A DNA stretch of 64,000 bases from the NCBI RefSeq assembly GCF_000733125.1, contig NZ_JPHU01000002.1, forward strand, positions 124,001-188,000, given 5' to 3'. The position numbers were made by a program, and so were the translations under genes. Below are positions 6,757 to 15,944 of the stretch, piece by piece. The number at the start of each line of letters is the position of its first letter. Within the stretch, counting starts at the first letter, position 1. The notes beneath the pieces were generated by a model that saw only the letters and a program-made list of their open reading frames with translations, was not told where the DNA came from and did no database searches. The stretch is from Parvularcula oceani (GTDB taxonomy: Bacteria; Pseudomonadota; Alphaproteobacteria; Caulobacterales; Parvularculaceae).

Positions 6757-7724
6757 GCGCGACGGCGCTCAGGCCGCTCACGCTGCCGCCGGCCCAGCGC
6801 TGGATCGGCGTCCTCGCCCTGTGCGCAGGCGCGCTGCTGGCCGCATGGCTGACGCCGCTGGACGCGGCGGGGCGCCTTCTTGCTTCGCGCGCCGCGCAGA
6901 GCGCTGCGGTGGCGCCGGGCGCCGAAGCGACGCTGCTCCTGGCGGGCAGGCTCTCGGCGGCTTCCGGCCTGCCTGCCGGAAGCGCTCTCCTGATCGCGAG
7001 CTGGTCGGCCCTGCCGCTTCTCGCGCTCTCCATCTGGCGGCTCGGCCGCGAGGCGCCGGTCCGCGCGGCGGCCGGCATGCTCTTCCTCGTCTGCAACCCG
7101 CTGGTCCTCTGGGCATGTGCGGCAGGCTACGGCTATGCGGCCCTCGGATTCACCCTGATGTGGTCCGCGGTCCTGACCCTGCGCGAGCGGGAGGTGCATA
7201 TCGGCGTGCCGCGGGCGGGCGCCGGCCTGGCGCTCGCGGCGGCCTGCACGCCGGGCTTCCAGGGCTTCGCCCTGCCGCTCTTCGCCGTCCTCTTCCTCGC
7301 CATTCCGCGAAGCGTTCCGGGGCGGCACATGCCGTCGGTCTATCTCGTCGCCTTCCTGCCGGTCTGCGCCTGGGCGCTGACGCTGGCCTATGCGGGATGG
7401 GTGACGGGGGCAGCGGGCGCAGGCCCCCTGCCCGGCCTCAGCATGGAGGACGATCCCGTCCCGGCCGCCTTCTGCATCGGGCTCCTTCTCGCGATCGCCT
7501 GCGCGCCGGGCCTCGTGCGCTACGGCGTGAGGCGCCCCGCCCGGATCGCGGCGCTGCTCGCCTGCGCGCTGGCCGCGACCTCGAGCGACGTGCCGGTCTC
7601 TCTGGCCCTTCTCTGCGCCGCCTGCGCCCAAGGGGTCATCCTGATGCGCTTCGGGACGATGTTCGGCGCGGTCGCAGGCCAGCTCGGCGCGCTGGCGAGC
7701 GTGATCCTGCTCGCGCCGCACTGA
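6753..7724 (+). CDS. Polytopic membrane protein of the polysaccharide-type operon
   Basis: The 323-residue protein starts at the ATGA overlap with the glycosyltransferase. It consists almost wholly of hydrophobic helices (roughly eight to ten, beginning with WIGVLALCAGALLAAWL) and has no obvious catalytic motif. Position and topology suggest a partner of the glycosyltransferase in polymer synthesis or transfer. I do not recognise the family. With the upstream enzyme interrupted, expression would now depend on read-through from the transposon or on an internal promoter. Confidence 0.6.
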   Translation: MSATALRPLTLPPAQRWIGVLALCAGALLAAWLTPLDAAGRLLASRAAQSAAVAPGAEATLLLAGRLSAASGLPAGSALLIASWSALPLLALSIWRLGREAPVRAAAGMLFLVCNPLVLWACAAGYGYAALGFTLMWSAVLTLREREVHIGVPRAGAGLALAAACTPGFQGFALPLFAVLFLAIPRSVPGRHMPSVYLVAFLPVCAWALTLAYAGWVTGAAGAGPLPGLSMEDDPVPAAFCIGLLLAIACAPGLVRYGVRRPARIAALLACALAATSSDVPVSLALLCAACAQGVILMRFGTMFGAVAGQLGALASVILLAPH

Positions 7725-7759
7725 TGGACGAGCCTTCCTCCAGGCTCTAGGTGCGGGCC

Positions 7760-8599
7760 ATGAGCACCAATTCGCTTTCTGGACAGCGCTACTGGCTGAT
7801 GGACGGCCTCGGCAACGACTTCGTCATCGCCGATCTGCGCCGGGGCGGCCGCATGACGGGCGAGGCCGCGCGGGCTCTGGGCGACCGCGAGGGGCCCTTC
7901 GGCTGCGACCAGATCATCACGCTCGAAGAGGGCGACGGCCTGCCCCGCATGGGCATCTGGAACGCCGACGGCTCCGAGGCGGGCGCCTGCGGCAATGCCG
8001 CCCGCTGCATCGCCTGGCTGTTGATGGAAGAGGACGGCGAGGCCGCCGTCGCCTTCGGTACCCCCTCCGGCGTCCTGATGGCCGAGCGGATCGGCAGCAC
8101 GCGCGTCGCCGTCGACATGGGTCCGCCGCGCCTGTCCTGGGAGGAGATCCCGCTGGCCGAGGCGCATGAGGATACCCGCTACGTCAACGTCAAGCTCGGC
8201 CCGATCGACGCGCCGGTCCTGTGGGGGCCCTCGGCCGTCTCCATGGGCAATCCGCACTGCGTCTTCTTCGTCGACGATGTCGAGACGCAGAAGCTCGACC
8301 GCTTCGGCCCGCTGGTCGAGCATCACCCGATGTTTCCCGAAGGCGTCAACGTCTCGGTCGCGCAGGTCCGCAGCCGCCACGATCTGCGCGTGCGGACCTG
8401 GGAGCGGGGCGTCGGCCTGACCAAGGCCTGCGGGACGGCCGCCTGCGCGGCGCTGGTCTCGGCCGCCCGCCGCCGCCTGACGGGGCGCAAGGCGACGGTC
8501 GAGCTCGACGGCGGCACGCTCGGGATCGAGTGGCGCGAGGAGGACGACCGCGTCATCATGGCGGGGCCCGTGCGCCTGAACGGGCAAGGCGTGTTCTGA
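7760..8599 (+). CDS. dapF: Diaminopimelate epimerase
   Basis: DapF interconverts LL- and meso-diaminopimelate, supplying lysine and the peptidoglycan cross-linking residue. The 279-residue protein has the two catalytic cysteines in their standard settings: Cys77 in GACGNAARC and Cys224 in TKACGTAACAALV. The N-terminal GLGNDFVIAD substrate loop and GNPHCVFFVDD are also present. ATG 7760 is preferred over the GTG at 7751 because it is nearer the family N-terminus. It is followed closely by mtaB and ftsY on the same strand, an arrangement frequent in alphaproteobacteria. Confidence 0.97.
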   Translation: MSTNSLSGQRYWLMDGLGNDFVIADLRRGGRMTGEAARALGDREGPFGCDQIITLEEGDGLPRMGIWNADGSEAGACGNAARCIAWLLMEEDGEAAVAFGTPSGVLMAERIGSTRVAVDMGPPRLSWEEIPLAEAHEDTRYVNVKLGPIDAPVLWGPSAVSMGNPHCVFFVDDVETQKLDRFGPLVEHHPMFPEGVNVSVAQVRSRHDLRVRTWERGVGLTKACGTAACAALVSAARRRLTGRKATVELDGGTLGIEWREEDDRVIMAGPVRLNGQGVF

Positions 8600-8643
8600 G
8601 GCGCGGCTTGGCAAAAGCGCCCAGCGCCCGCACATAGCCCCGC

Positions 8644-9894
8644 GTGAGCGAGAATCCTTCCACTGTCACGCTGGGCTGCCGCCTCAACGCGTATGAGTCC
8701 GAGCGCATGGCGCAGCTCGCCGCGAAGAGCGGCGAGCGCGACGCGGTGGTCGTGAACACCTGCGCGGTGACGAACGAGGCCGTGCGCCAGAGCCGCCAGG
8801 CCATCCGCAGGGCGGCGCGGCAGGGACGCCGCGTGATCGCGACGGGCTGCGCCGTGCAGACCGATCCCGAGAGCTTCGCCGCCATGCCGGAGGTCGCGCG
8901 CATCATCGGCAATGGCGTCAAGCTCGATCCCGAAAGCTGGGCGCGGTCCGAAGACCGCGCGCCGGACGTCTTCGAGACCCGCAAGCTGCCCCGCGCGGAG
9001 GCGCCCGCCGCGCCCGCGGTGAGAGCCCATCTCGAGGTCCAGAACGGCTGCGATCACCGCTGCACCTTCTGCATCATTCCCTATGGCCGGGGCGCCGCGC
9101 GCTCCAAGCGGCCCGAGGACGCGCTCGCCGAGGCGCGGGCGCTGGCCGATGCGGGCGCGAAGGAGATCGTGCTGACGGGGGTCGACCTGACCTCCTGGGG
9201 ACCGGACCTCGGCGAGGCGCGGCTCGGCACGCTGGTGAAGGTTCTTCTCGACGGCCTGCCCGGGAACGTCGCGATCCGACTGTCCTCGATCGACGGGGCG
9301 GAGGTGGACGACCTCCTCTTCCGCCTCCTGACCGAAGAAGAGCGGGTCGCCCCCTACGCCCATCTGTCGCTTCAGGCCGGGGCGGACATGATCCTCAAGC
9401 GGATGAAGCGCCGCCACAGCCGCGAGGATGCCGTGAAGCTCGCCGCGCGCCTCAAGGCTGCGCGGCCGGAGATTGCGCTCGGAGCGGACCTGATCGCGGG
9501 CTTTCCGACCGAGACGGAGGACATGGCCGCAGAGACCCGCGCTCTGGTCGAGGATTGCGGCCTGTCCTTCGTGCACGTCTTCCCGTTCAGCCCGCGAAGC
9601 GGAACGCCAGCGGCCCGCATGCCCCAGCTCGACCGCGCGGTGGTGAAGGCGCGCGCCAAGGCGCTGCGCGCGGTCGCCGATGCGGCGCTGGACCGGCACT
9701 TGCGCGCCAGGATCGGCGTGCCCCTGACCGTCTTGGTCGAGCAGGTCCGCGACGGCCTCGCCACGGGCAAGGCCCCCGATTTCACCGACGTCCTTTTCCC
9801 CGCCGACGGCGCCCGTCCCGGCGAACGCATCCGCGTAACGCCGCAGGCGCGGGACGAACGCCGCCTGCGCGCTGTTCACGTCGGGCCAGAGTAG
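8644..9894 (+). CDS. mtaB: tRNA t6A37 methylthiotransferase MtaB
   Basis: This radical-SAM enzyme converts t6A to ms2t6A at position 37 of ANN-decoding tRNAs. The N-terminal UPF0004 domain supplies three cysteines for one [4Fe-4S] cluster (Cys12 in TLGCRLN, Cys40 in VVNTCAVT, Cys69). The radical-SAM motif CDHRCTFC (Cys136, 140, 143) binds the second. A C-terminal TRAM-like domain (about 350-412) binds RNA. The GTG at 8644 places the conserved VTLGCRLNAYESE at residues 8-20, as usual. The absence of CXXC changes and the MtaB-specific VNTCAVTNEA distinguish it from MiaB and RimO. Confidence 0.94.
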   Translation: MSENPSTVTLGCRLNAYESERMAQLAAKSGERDAVVVNTCAVTNEAVRQSRQAIRRAARQGRRVIATGCAVQTDPESFAAMPEVARIIGNGVKLDPESWARSEDRAPDVFETRKLPRAEAPAAPAVRAHLEVQNGCDHRCTFCIIPYGRGAARSKRPEDALAEARALADAGAKEIVLTGVDLTSWGPDLGEARLGTLVKVLLDGLPGNVAIRLSSIDGAEVDDLLFRLLTEEERVAPYAHLSLQAGADMILKRMKRRHSREDAVKLAARLKAARPEIALGADLIAGFPTETEDMAAETRALVEDCGLSFVHVFPFSPRSGTPAARMPQLDRAVVKARAKALRAVADAALDRHLRARIGVPLTVLVEQVRDGLATGKAPDFTDVLFPADGARPGERIRVTPQARDERRLRAVHVGPE

Positions 9895-9909
9895 AAGAAA
9901 GGCATATTC

Positions 9910-11313
9910 ATGGCCGAGAAGAAGAAAGGGTTCTTCGACCGCCTGTTCAGCGGAAAGAACCAGCACGACAAGAAATCGCCGGACGAGGGCGTGCACAGGC
10001 GGCCCGACGAGACCCCGTCGGACCAGGTGCCGGCGGGCGGCGCGAAATCGCTTCAGCCCGGCACGAACCGTGAGCCGCATGCGGCGACGGTGGAGGAGGA
10101 TTCCGAGGCCGGCGCGCCCGAATTCCTCAACGAGACGGACAAGCTGGGCGAAGGCGAGGACGAAGAAAAACCCGCGAGTACCGCGCCGGCCCGCGCCGGG
10201 GATGAGGAATCACCTCCGGAATCCCGTGCGGCCGGCGAACCAGAGGGGGGCGCGGCCGAAGAGCCCCGCCTGCCAGAGCCGGAACCCGAGCCCGCGCCGC
10301 CCCTGGCCGCCGAGCCGACCCCCGCGGCCGAGACGGCCCTCGAGGAACCGGCCCCACCCCCCACTCCAGAGCCAGAGCCGAAGAAGCGCGGCCTGTTCGG
10401 ACGGCTCGCCGCCGGGATGTCGAAGAGTTCGGCGCGCCTGTCCGAAGGGCTGGCCGACGCCTTCGTTCAGAAGCGCGAGCTGACCGACGAGGCGCTCGAG
10501 GCGCTCGAGGATTCGCTCATCGCCGCCGATCTCGGCCTGCCCGCCGCCACGCGCGTCATCACCGAGCTGTCCAAGACGCGCTACAAGCAGGACGTGACGC
10601 TCGACGAGGTGCGGGCCGTTCTGGCTACGGAAGTCGCGCGCACGCTCAAGCCGCTCGAAGCGCCGCTGTCCATCGACAAGGGCAACGCCCCGCACGTCAT
10701 TCTGGTCGCCGGGGTCAACGGCGCGGGCAAGACCACCACGATCGGCAAGCTGGCCGCGAAGCTGAAGGCGGAGGGGCATTCCGTCCTCCTCGCCGCGGGC
10801 GACACCTTCCGCGCCGCCGCGATCGAGCAGCTCCAGGTCTGGGGCGAGCGGACGGACACGCCCGTCGTCACCCGGCCGCAGGGCGCGGACGCTGCGGGCC
10901 TCGCCTATGACGCTGTGGAGCAGGCCCGCCGCGAGGGCATCGACGTGGTGCTGATCGATACGGCCGGCCGCCTCCAGAACCGGTCCGAGCTGATGGACGA
11001 GCTCTCCAAGGTCGTCCGTGTCATCCGCAAGCTCGACGAGACCGCGCCCCATGACAGCCTGCTCGTCCTCGATGCCACGGTGGGCCAGAACGCGCTGCGC
11101 CAGGCGGAGGCCTTCACCGAGACGGCGCATACGACCGGCCTCGTCATGACCAAGCTCGACGGCACGGCGCGCGGCGGCGTCTTGGTCGCGCTGGCCGACA
11201 GGTTCGGCCTGCCCATTCATTATATCGGGGTCGGAGAGCAGGTGGACGACCTTCAGCCCTTCGACGCCTCCGCTTTCTCCCGTGCCCTGACGGCCGAGAC
11301 GACAGCCGCCTGA
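9910..11313 (+). CDS. ftsY: Signal recognition particle receptor FtsY
   Basis: FtsY is the membrane-associated SRP GTPase that delivers ribosome-nascent chain complexes to the translocon. The 467-residue protein has a long acidic, Pro- and Glu-rich A domain (about residues 1-165), typical of proteobacterial FtsY, and then the NG domain. GTPase motifs are GVNGAGKTTTIGK (about 268-280), DTFRAAA, DTAGR (about 350) and TKLDGTARGG (about 413). The stop lies 13 bp before yciB. Confidence 0.97.
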   Translation: MAEKKKGFFDRLFSGKNQHDKKSPDEGVHRRPDETPSDQVPAGGAKSLQPGTNREPHAATVEEDSEAGAPEFLNETDKLGEGEDEEKPASTAPARAGDEESPPESRAAGEPEGGAAEEPRLPEPEPEPAPPLAAEPTPAAETALEEPAPPPTPEPEPKKRGLFGRLAAGMSKSSARLSEGLADAFVQKRELTDEALEALEDSLIAADLGLPAATRVITELSKTRYKQDVTLDEVRAVLATEVARTLKPLEAPLSIDKGNAPHVILVAGVNGAGKTTTIGKLAAKLKAEGHSVLLAAGDTFRAAAIEQLQVWGERTDTPVVTRPQGADAAGLAYDAVEQARREGIDVVLIDTAGRLQNRSELMDELSKVVRVIRKLDETAPHDSLLVLDATVGQNALRQAEAFTETAHTTGLVMTKLDGTARGGVLVALADRFGLPIHYIGVGEQVDDLQPFDASAFSRALTAETTAA

Positions 11314-11326
11314 GGAGCGTTCCAAC

Positions 11327-12043
11327 GTGACAGAAGAGATCACTTCGGCCGAACCGCCGACCCCTGCGGGCGCCCGCAAGCTCGACGGCGGCGAGAAGCT
11401 CGCCGTGGAGCTCGGCCCCCTCGGCGCCTTCCTGCTCGGCTATTTCCTGACCGACCGCCTCGCGCCTGCCGCCGACGGTCTTCTGGGCGAAGAGTTCTTC
11501 GCCCTGCCCGGCAACGAGCTCTATCTCGCGCTCGCCCTCTTCCTGCCGACCTTCGCGATCGCTTTCGTGTGGTCGGCGGTCCGGGCGCGGCGAGTCGCGC
11601 CCATGCTGGTCGTGACCGGTGTCATCGTCTCGGTGCTCGGGGCGCTGACCTTCCTCCTGCACGACAAGACGTTCTTCTACATGAAGCCGACCATCGTCTA
11701 CGGAGTCACCGCGGCGGCGCTGGCGGGCGGCCTCCTGTCGGGGCGCAACTTCCTCCGCCTCCTGTTCGACGGCGCCTTCGAGTTGACCGAGAGCGCCTGG
11801 CGGACGCTCACCTGGCGCTTCGTCGGCTTCAACGTCCTCGCCGCCATCGCCAATGAGATCCTGTGGCGCACGCTGACGGCCTCCTGCGTCGAAGGCGCGG
11901 AATGCGCGGGCGAGGCGACCTGGGTGAACATCAAGATCTTCGGCTTCACGGCGGCCTATTTCGCCTTCGTCATCGCCAATACGCCCTTCCTGATGAAGCA
12001 CATGCAGGACGGCGAGGCGGCGGACAGGAACCCGGCGGCCTAA
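11327..12043 (+). CDS. yciB: Inner-membrane septation/spanning protein YciB (IspZ)
   Basis: The 238-residue polytopic protein begins with the family landmark KLAVELGPLGAFLLGYFL and ends with FGFTAAYFAFVIANTPFLMK. YciB/IspZ proteins span the inner membrane and affect cell length and envelope integrity; the exact activity is unsettled. The start is GTG 11327 with GAGGAG a few bases upstream. The gene is 13 bp behind ftsY, a common alphaproteobacterial pairing, and overlaps the convergent Nudix gene by 4 bp. Confidence 0.88.
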   Translation: MTEEITSAEPPTPAGARKLDGGEKLAVELGPLGAFLLGYFLTDRLAPAADGLLGEEFFALPGNELYLALALFLPTFAIAFVWSAVRARRVAPMLVVTGVIVSVLGALTFLLHDKTFFYMKPTIVYGVTAAALAGGLLSGRNFLRLLFDGAFELTESAWRTLTWRFVGFNVLAAIANEILWRTLTASCVEGAECAGEATWVNIKIFGFTAAYFAFVIANTPFLMKHMQDGEAADRNPAA

Positions 12044-12600
12044 ACTCCCTCGGCCGGATTGGAGAAGGGCGGGAAATCGGCTCGCCCCTCCACCTCTTTC
12101 CAGGCCCGAAGCGCCCAGTACACGGTCGGAAAGGCGAGGTCCGGCCAGGGAATGTCTTCCCACGAGACCAGTTGCAGGGCCTCGCTCTCGACCCCCGGCG
12201 CGATCGTATCCGGATTGTCGAGGCGGGCGCGGAACATGATCTGCACCTGCCCCGCGCGGGGCACGGAATAGACGGCCAGAACACGGTCGAGCGTCAGGTC
12301 GGCGCCCGCCTCCTCCCGGGCCTCGCGGCGCGCCGCCTCTTCCACCGTCTCCCCCAGCTCCATATAGCCCGCCGGCAGCGTCCAGTATCCCTTGCGCGGT
12401 TCGATCGCGCGCTTGCACAGGAGGATGCGCCCGTCCTCCGTGCCCGCGACGGATGCCGCGACGATCTTGGGGTTCTCGTAGTCGATGAAGCCGCACCGGG
12501 TGCAGACGGCCCGTTCGTGCTCGTCGCCCTGCGGGACTTTCCGGACGAAGCGAGGCGTCTTCGCGCCCTCTTCTGCGGCCTGATCTTCGGTGTTCTTCAC
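12040..12600 (-). CDS. Nudix hydrolase with N-terminal zinc ribbon
   Basis: The N-terminal ribbon CTRCGFIDYENPKIV is the Nudix_N type, and the Nudix box is complete: GYMELGETVEEAARREAREEAGA, with the metal-binding REAREE core. Such enzymes hydrolyse nucleoside-diphosphate-X substrates; ADP-ribose or NADH-type substrates are typical for this subgroup, but specificity cannot be read here. The GTG at 12600, behind AAGGGAGC, is preferred as start and gives 186 residues; the upstream ATG at 12642 adds 14 unconserved residues. Confidence 0.85.
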   Translation of the reverse strand: MKNTEDQAAEEGAKTPRFVRKVPQGDEHERAVCTRCGFIDYENPKIVAASVAGTEDGRILLCKRAIEPRKGYWTLPAGYMELGETVEEAARREAREEAGADLTLDRVLAVYSVPRAGQVQIMFRARLDNPDTIAPGVESEALQLVSWEDIPWPDLAFPTVYWALRAWKEVEGRADFPPFSNPAEGV

Positions 12601-12863
12601 GCCCGATGCTCCCTTCCCTGACCGCCATCCGGGCCGGAACATCGTTCCGGCTGCGAAAAGTCTTGCATCCGTACCCGAAGCGCTCGACTTTGCAAGCGTT
12701 CCTTAAGGGAAACATGCCAAACGCGCCGTAGTCTGTTCGGTTGGGATGAGTTTCTCGGGGGAACAGACGGAGCGGATCTTTCCGCTTCTCTTGTCAACTG
12801 GCGGGCGCCGAAGGTCCGCTTCCACCAAGGCCGATCACGGCCGGAACGAACGGATAGACGATC

Positions 12864-13631
12864 ATGGCAGATTTTGCCCTCAAACAGTCGCCCGGCCATC
12901 TTCTTCGCCGTGCGCAGCAATACGCAGACGACCTCTACAAGAAAGAAGTGGGCTCGACCGGCCCCACCCCGCGGCAGTTCACCGTTCTTCATACGGTGAG
13001 CGAGGATGAGGGCCTTTCCCAGACCGACCTCGTGCGGAAGACCGGCATCGACCGCTCCACCCTGGCCGACATGATCGCGCGCCTGACCGCGAAGGGCTAT
13101 CTCGCCCGCCAGCGGACCAAGGACGACGCCCGCGCCAATGCGGTCAAGCTGACCGCGGCCGGCAAGAAGGTTCTCAAATCGGCCGAGGGCAAGGTGATGA
13201 AGGCCGAGGAGGAAGCGCTCTCAATGCTGCCCAAGACGCAGCAGGCGAGCTTCATGAAGAACCTCAAGGCCTATGCCGACGCGCTCGACAAGATCGAGGC
13301 CGAGCAGATGGCGCCCAAGCGCGCGCCCGCCGCCGCGGCCCCCGCCGCGAAGAAGGCGCCCGCCAAGAAAACCGCAAAGAAGGCTCCAGCCAAGAAAGCG
13401 CCCGCCAAGAAGGCTGCCAAGAAGACCACGGCGAAGCGCGAAGCGGTGAAGGCGACCAACGCCGCCGAGGCCCAGAAGGCCCCCGCCAAGAAGGCGACGC
13501 GCAAGAAGGCGACGGCCAAGAAGACCACCAAGGCGGCGCCGCGCAAGACGGCCGCCAAACGCTCGGCCACCAAGCAGAGCATGACCCGCAAGACGGCCCG
13601 CAAGGCGAGCCGGCGGAAGACCTCCGCCTGA
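12864..13631 (+). CDS. MarR-type regulator fused to a lysine/alanine-rich histone-H1-like tail
   Basis: Residues 1 to about 148 form a MarR winged helix (FTVLHTVSEDEGLSQTDLVRK, TGIDRSTLADMIARLTAKGYLARQRTKDDAR). The remaining 105 or so residues are a low-complexity tail of repeated KKAPAKK, KKATAKK and RRK units, like eukaryotic H1 C-terminal domains and bacterial HctB/AlgP-type tails. The combination suggests a specific operator-binding head with a nonspecific DNA- or RNA-binding tail, perhaps a nucleoid-associated regulator. Ligand and targets are unknown. It is transcribed alone and ends at a perfect 26-bp terminator palindrome. Confidence 0.88.
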   Translation: MADFALKQSPGHLLRRAQQYADDLYKKEVGSTGPTPRQFTVLHTVSEDEGLSQTDLVRKTGIDRSTLADMIARLTAKGYLARQRTKDDARANAVKLTAAGKKVLKSAEGKVMKAEEEALSMLPKTQQASFMKNLKAYADALDKIEAEQMAPKRAPAAAAPAAKKAPAKKTAKKAPAKKAPAKKAAKKTTAKREAVKATNAAEAQKAPAKKATRKKATAKKTTKAAPRKTAAKRSATKQSMTRKTARKASRRKTSA

Positions 13632-13652
13632 GGCGAAGCCGCAGGAAACGCG

Positions 13653-13681
13653 AAAGGGGCGCCCCGGGGCGCCCCTTTTTT
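13653..13681. terminator. Perfect 26-bp palindromic bidirectional terminator
   Basis: AAAGGGGCGCCCC (13653-13665) is followed directly by its exact complement to 13678 and a run of six T on the plus strand, with A-rich DNA on the other side. It ends the MarR-H1 gene on the plus strand and overlaps the TAA stop of xth on the minus strand, so it may serve both. Confidence 0.9.
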
Positions 13682-14477
13682 ACGTCGCGAAGTCCAGGGT
13701 CACCGGCGCGTGGTCGGAGGGCTTTTCCCAGCCCCGCGCAGTCTTGTGCACGCGGAAGGCCTCTCGCCCGCCTGCCAGCGCGCTTCTTTCGAGCGCCCCG
13801 GTCACCCAGATATGGTCGAGGCGCCGCCCGCGATCGGACGCCTCCCAGTCCTTCGCCCTGTAGGACCACCAGCTATAGAGCTTCTCGTTTTCGGGCACGA
13901 GGCGGCGGGCCACGTCGATCATGCCGCCCGCCTCCACCATGCGCGCCATCGCCTCGCGCTCGACGGGCGTGTGGCTGACGACCCGCCGGAGCTGGCGCGA
14001 GGACCAGACGTCGTGCTCATAGGGCGCGACGTTCAGGTCGCCGACGATCACCGCAGGCTCCCGCGAGAGATCGGACATCAGGTCCGTCATCTCGTCCATG
14101 AAGGCGAGCTTGTGCGCGAACTTCTCGTTCTCGTCCGGATCGGGCACGTCGCCGCCCGCCGGGACGTAGAAATTGTGGATTTCGCAGCCATTCACCCGGA
14201 CCGCCATGTGGCGGCAGTCGTCCTTGCCGCAGAACTGGGTGGGACCCGTCTCGGTCATGGGCAGGCGGGAAACGGTGGCGACGCCGTGATAGCCCTTCTG
14301 GCCGTGCACGGCCATGTTGCCATAGCCCGCCTTCTCGAAGGCCTTGCGCGGGAACTGATCGTTCGTGCACTTGATCTCCTGCAGGCACAGGACATCGGGC
14401 GCTTCTTCCTTCAGGAACCGCTCGACCTGGGCGATGCGCAGGCGGACGGAATTGATGTTCCACGTCGTGATCCGCAT
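13680..14477 (-). CDS. xth: Exodeoxyribonuclease III
   Basis: The 265-residue AP endonuclease/3'-5' exonuclease repairs abasic sites. Motifs of the exonuclease-endonuclease-phosphatase fold are complete: TWNINSVRLRI at the N-terminus, CLQEIKC (metal-binding Glu), VIVGDLNVAP and the C-terminal SDHAPVTLDF. The length is typical. The GST gene lies 8 bp upstream, so the two are probably co-transcribed, and the 3' end runs into the shared terminator. Confidence 0.96.
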   Translation of the reverse strand: MRITTWNINSVRLRIAQVERFLKEEAPDVLCLQEIKCTNDQFPRKAFEKAGYGNMAVHGQKGYHGVATVSRLPMTETGPTQFCGKDDCRHMAVRVNGCEIHNFYVPAGGDVPDPDENEKFAHKLAFMDEMTDLMSDLSREPAVIVGDLNVAPYEHDVWSSRQLRRVVSHTPVEREAMARMVEAGGMIDVARRLVPENEKLYSWWSYRAKDWEASDRGRRLDHIWVTGALERSALAGGREAFRVHKTARGWEKPSDHAPVTLDFAT

Positions 14478-14485
14478 GCCGAACC

Positions 14486-15085
14486 TCAGCCCTTGCGCGG
14501 ATCGGTGGCGGCGAAGGGCGCGGTGGCGAGAAGGCGGCCCGCCCGCTGCGCCAGCCCCTCATGGCGCTGCCACTCCACCGAAGGCAGGCGGAAGGCGAGC
14601 CAGTCGAGCGTGACGGCGAAGGCGATGTCGACCAGCCCCGCGCTTTCGGGAAGGCGCGCTTCGGCCTCGGCCATCGCCTCCAGCCCCGCCTCGACCCCTG
14701 CGAGGCGGCGCGACTGCCAGCTTCCCGACCGCTCGCCCTCCGGCCGGCGATCCTCGAGGAGCCAGGCGACGCCGACATCGAGCGTGCCTGTCGCAAGGGC
14801 GACATAGCTATCCGCCACATGCCGCGGATAGGGAGGCACCTCGTAGAGGGAGGGCGTGCCGCCAAGCGTGTCGAGATAGCGCAGGATCACGCCGCTGTCG
14901 TAGAGCGCGGTCCCGTCATCCAGCACCAAAGCGGGCACTTTGGCGAAGGGGTTCACTCTGCGGAACGCCCGGTCCTTGTAGGGATCTGTCTGAACGAGGG
15001 TGATCCTGTCCGAAAGGCCGCGCCGTTCGGCGGCGAGGCGGCACAGCCGCACATAGGGGCTGGTGAGGGAGCCGTAGAGTTTCAT
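14486..15085 (-). CDS. Glutathione S-transferase family protein
   Basis: The ATG at 15085 gives 199 residues with the two-domain GST layout: an N-terminal thioredoxin-like domain opening MKLYGSLTSPYVRLCRLAAE (Ser in the catalytic position), the NPFAKVPALVLDDGTALYDSGVILRYLD glutathione-binding segment with its cis-proline, and an alpha-helical C-terminal domain. Substrate is unknown. The long frame upstream of 15085 is a shadow of the opposite-strand TauE gene. Confidence 0.9.
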   Translation of the reverse strand: MKLYGSLTSPYVRLCRLAAERRGLSDRITLVQTDPYKDRAFRRVNPFAKVPALVLDDGTALYDSGVILRYLDTLGGTPSLYEVPPYPRHVADSYVALATGTLDVGVAWLLEDRRPEGERSGSWQSRRLAGVEAGLEAMAEAEARLPESAGLVDIAFAVTLDWLAFRLPSVEWQRHEGLAQRAGRLLATAPFAATDPRKG

Positions 15086-15181
15086 GCCCCAAGGTATGAC
15101 GCGCCGGGACGCCGCGATCAATCGGAGGCCCCTTCGCGGAACCAGTGCCCTTGCGCGGCGAAGCGGTCTAGGGGCGGGCCC

Positions 15182-15940
15182 ATGCCTTCGGTCTTCCTCC
15201 CTGCCGGCCTCGACAGCCCCCTCGCCGCCGGCATCATCCTGGCGGTCAGCTTTCTGGGATCGGCGACCACCGCCGCCTTCTCGATCGGCGGCGGGCTCCT
15301 TCTCATCGCGGTGATGACGACGCTGATGCCGGCGCCGGTGGTGGTCCCGGTCCATGGCGTCGTGATGGTGGGATCGAATGCGGGCCGCTTCGCGATCCTG
15401 CATCGGGCGGTGGACTGGCCGACCGTGGGCTGGTTCTCCGTCGGCGCTTTGATCGGCGGGCTCGTCGGTTCGCAGATCGTCATGTCCCTTCCGGCCGCCG
15501 CCCTGCGGCTCCTGATCGCGGGGTTCATCCTGTTCACCCAATGGGGGCCGAAGGTCTCCCTGCCGCTCGGCAAGCGGTCCTTCGTCGTCGCAGGGACGCT
15601 CTCGACCTTCCTCACACTCTTCGTCGGCGCGTCCGGGCCCTTCATGACGGCGGTGCTCGCCAAGGTGCCGCGCTTCGACCGGGTGAACCTGATCGCCACC
15701 GGCGGCGCCTGCATGACTCTGCAGCACACCGCAAAGGTGCTGATCTTCGCCGGGCTCGGCTTCGCCTATGCGCCCTGGGTGCCCTTCATCGCGCTCTGCA
15801 TCGCGACGGGCTTCGCCGGCACGATCCTCGGCACCCGGCTCCTCAAGCGGCTCGATGAGCGCGTGTTCCGCTTCGCGCTGCGCTGGATCCTGACCGCGCT
15901 GGCGATCTATCTGGGAATCGCCGGTCTGAACGCCCTTTGA
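15182..15940 (+). CDS. TauE/SafE-family sulfite exporter-like membrane protein
   Basis: The 252-residue protein has about eight transmembrane helices arranged as two repeats, with the glycine-rich helix starts typical of TauE/SafE (for example FSIGGGLLLIAVMTTLMP and the paired FVGASGPFMTAVL). Family members export sulfite or other small organosulfur anions; the actual substrate is unknown. The ATG at 15182 follows short upstream DNA shared with the divergent GST gene. Confidence 0.85.
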   Translation: MPSVFLPAGLDSPLAAGIILAVSFLGSATTAAFSIGGGLLLIAVMTTLMPAPVVVPVHGVVMVGSNAGRFAILHRAVDWPTVGWFSVGALIGGLVGSQIVMSLPAAALRLLIAGFILFTQWGPKVSLPLGKRSFVVAGTLSTFLTLFVGASGPFMTAVLAKVPRFDRVNLIATGGACMTLQHTAKVLIFAGLGFAYAPWVPFIALCIATGFAGTILGTRLLKRLDERVFRFALRWILTALAIYLGIAGLNAL

Positions 15941-15944
15941 GCCT

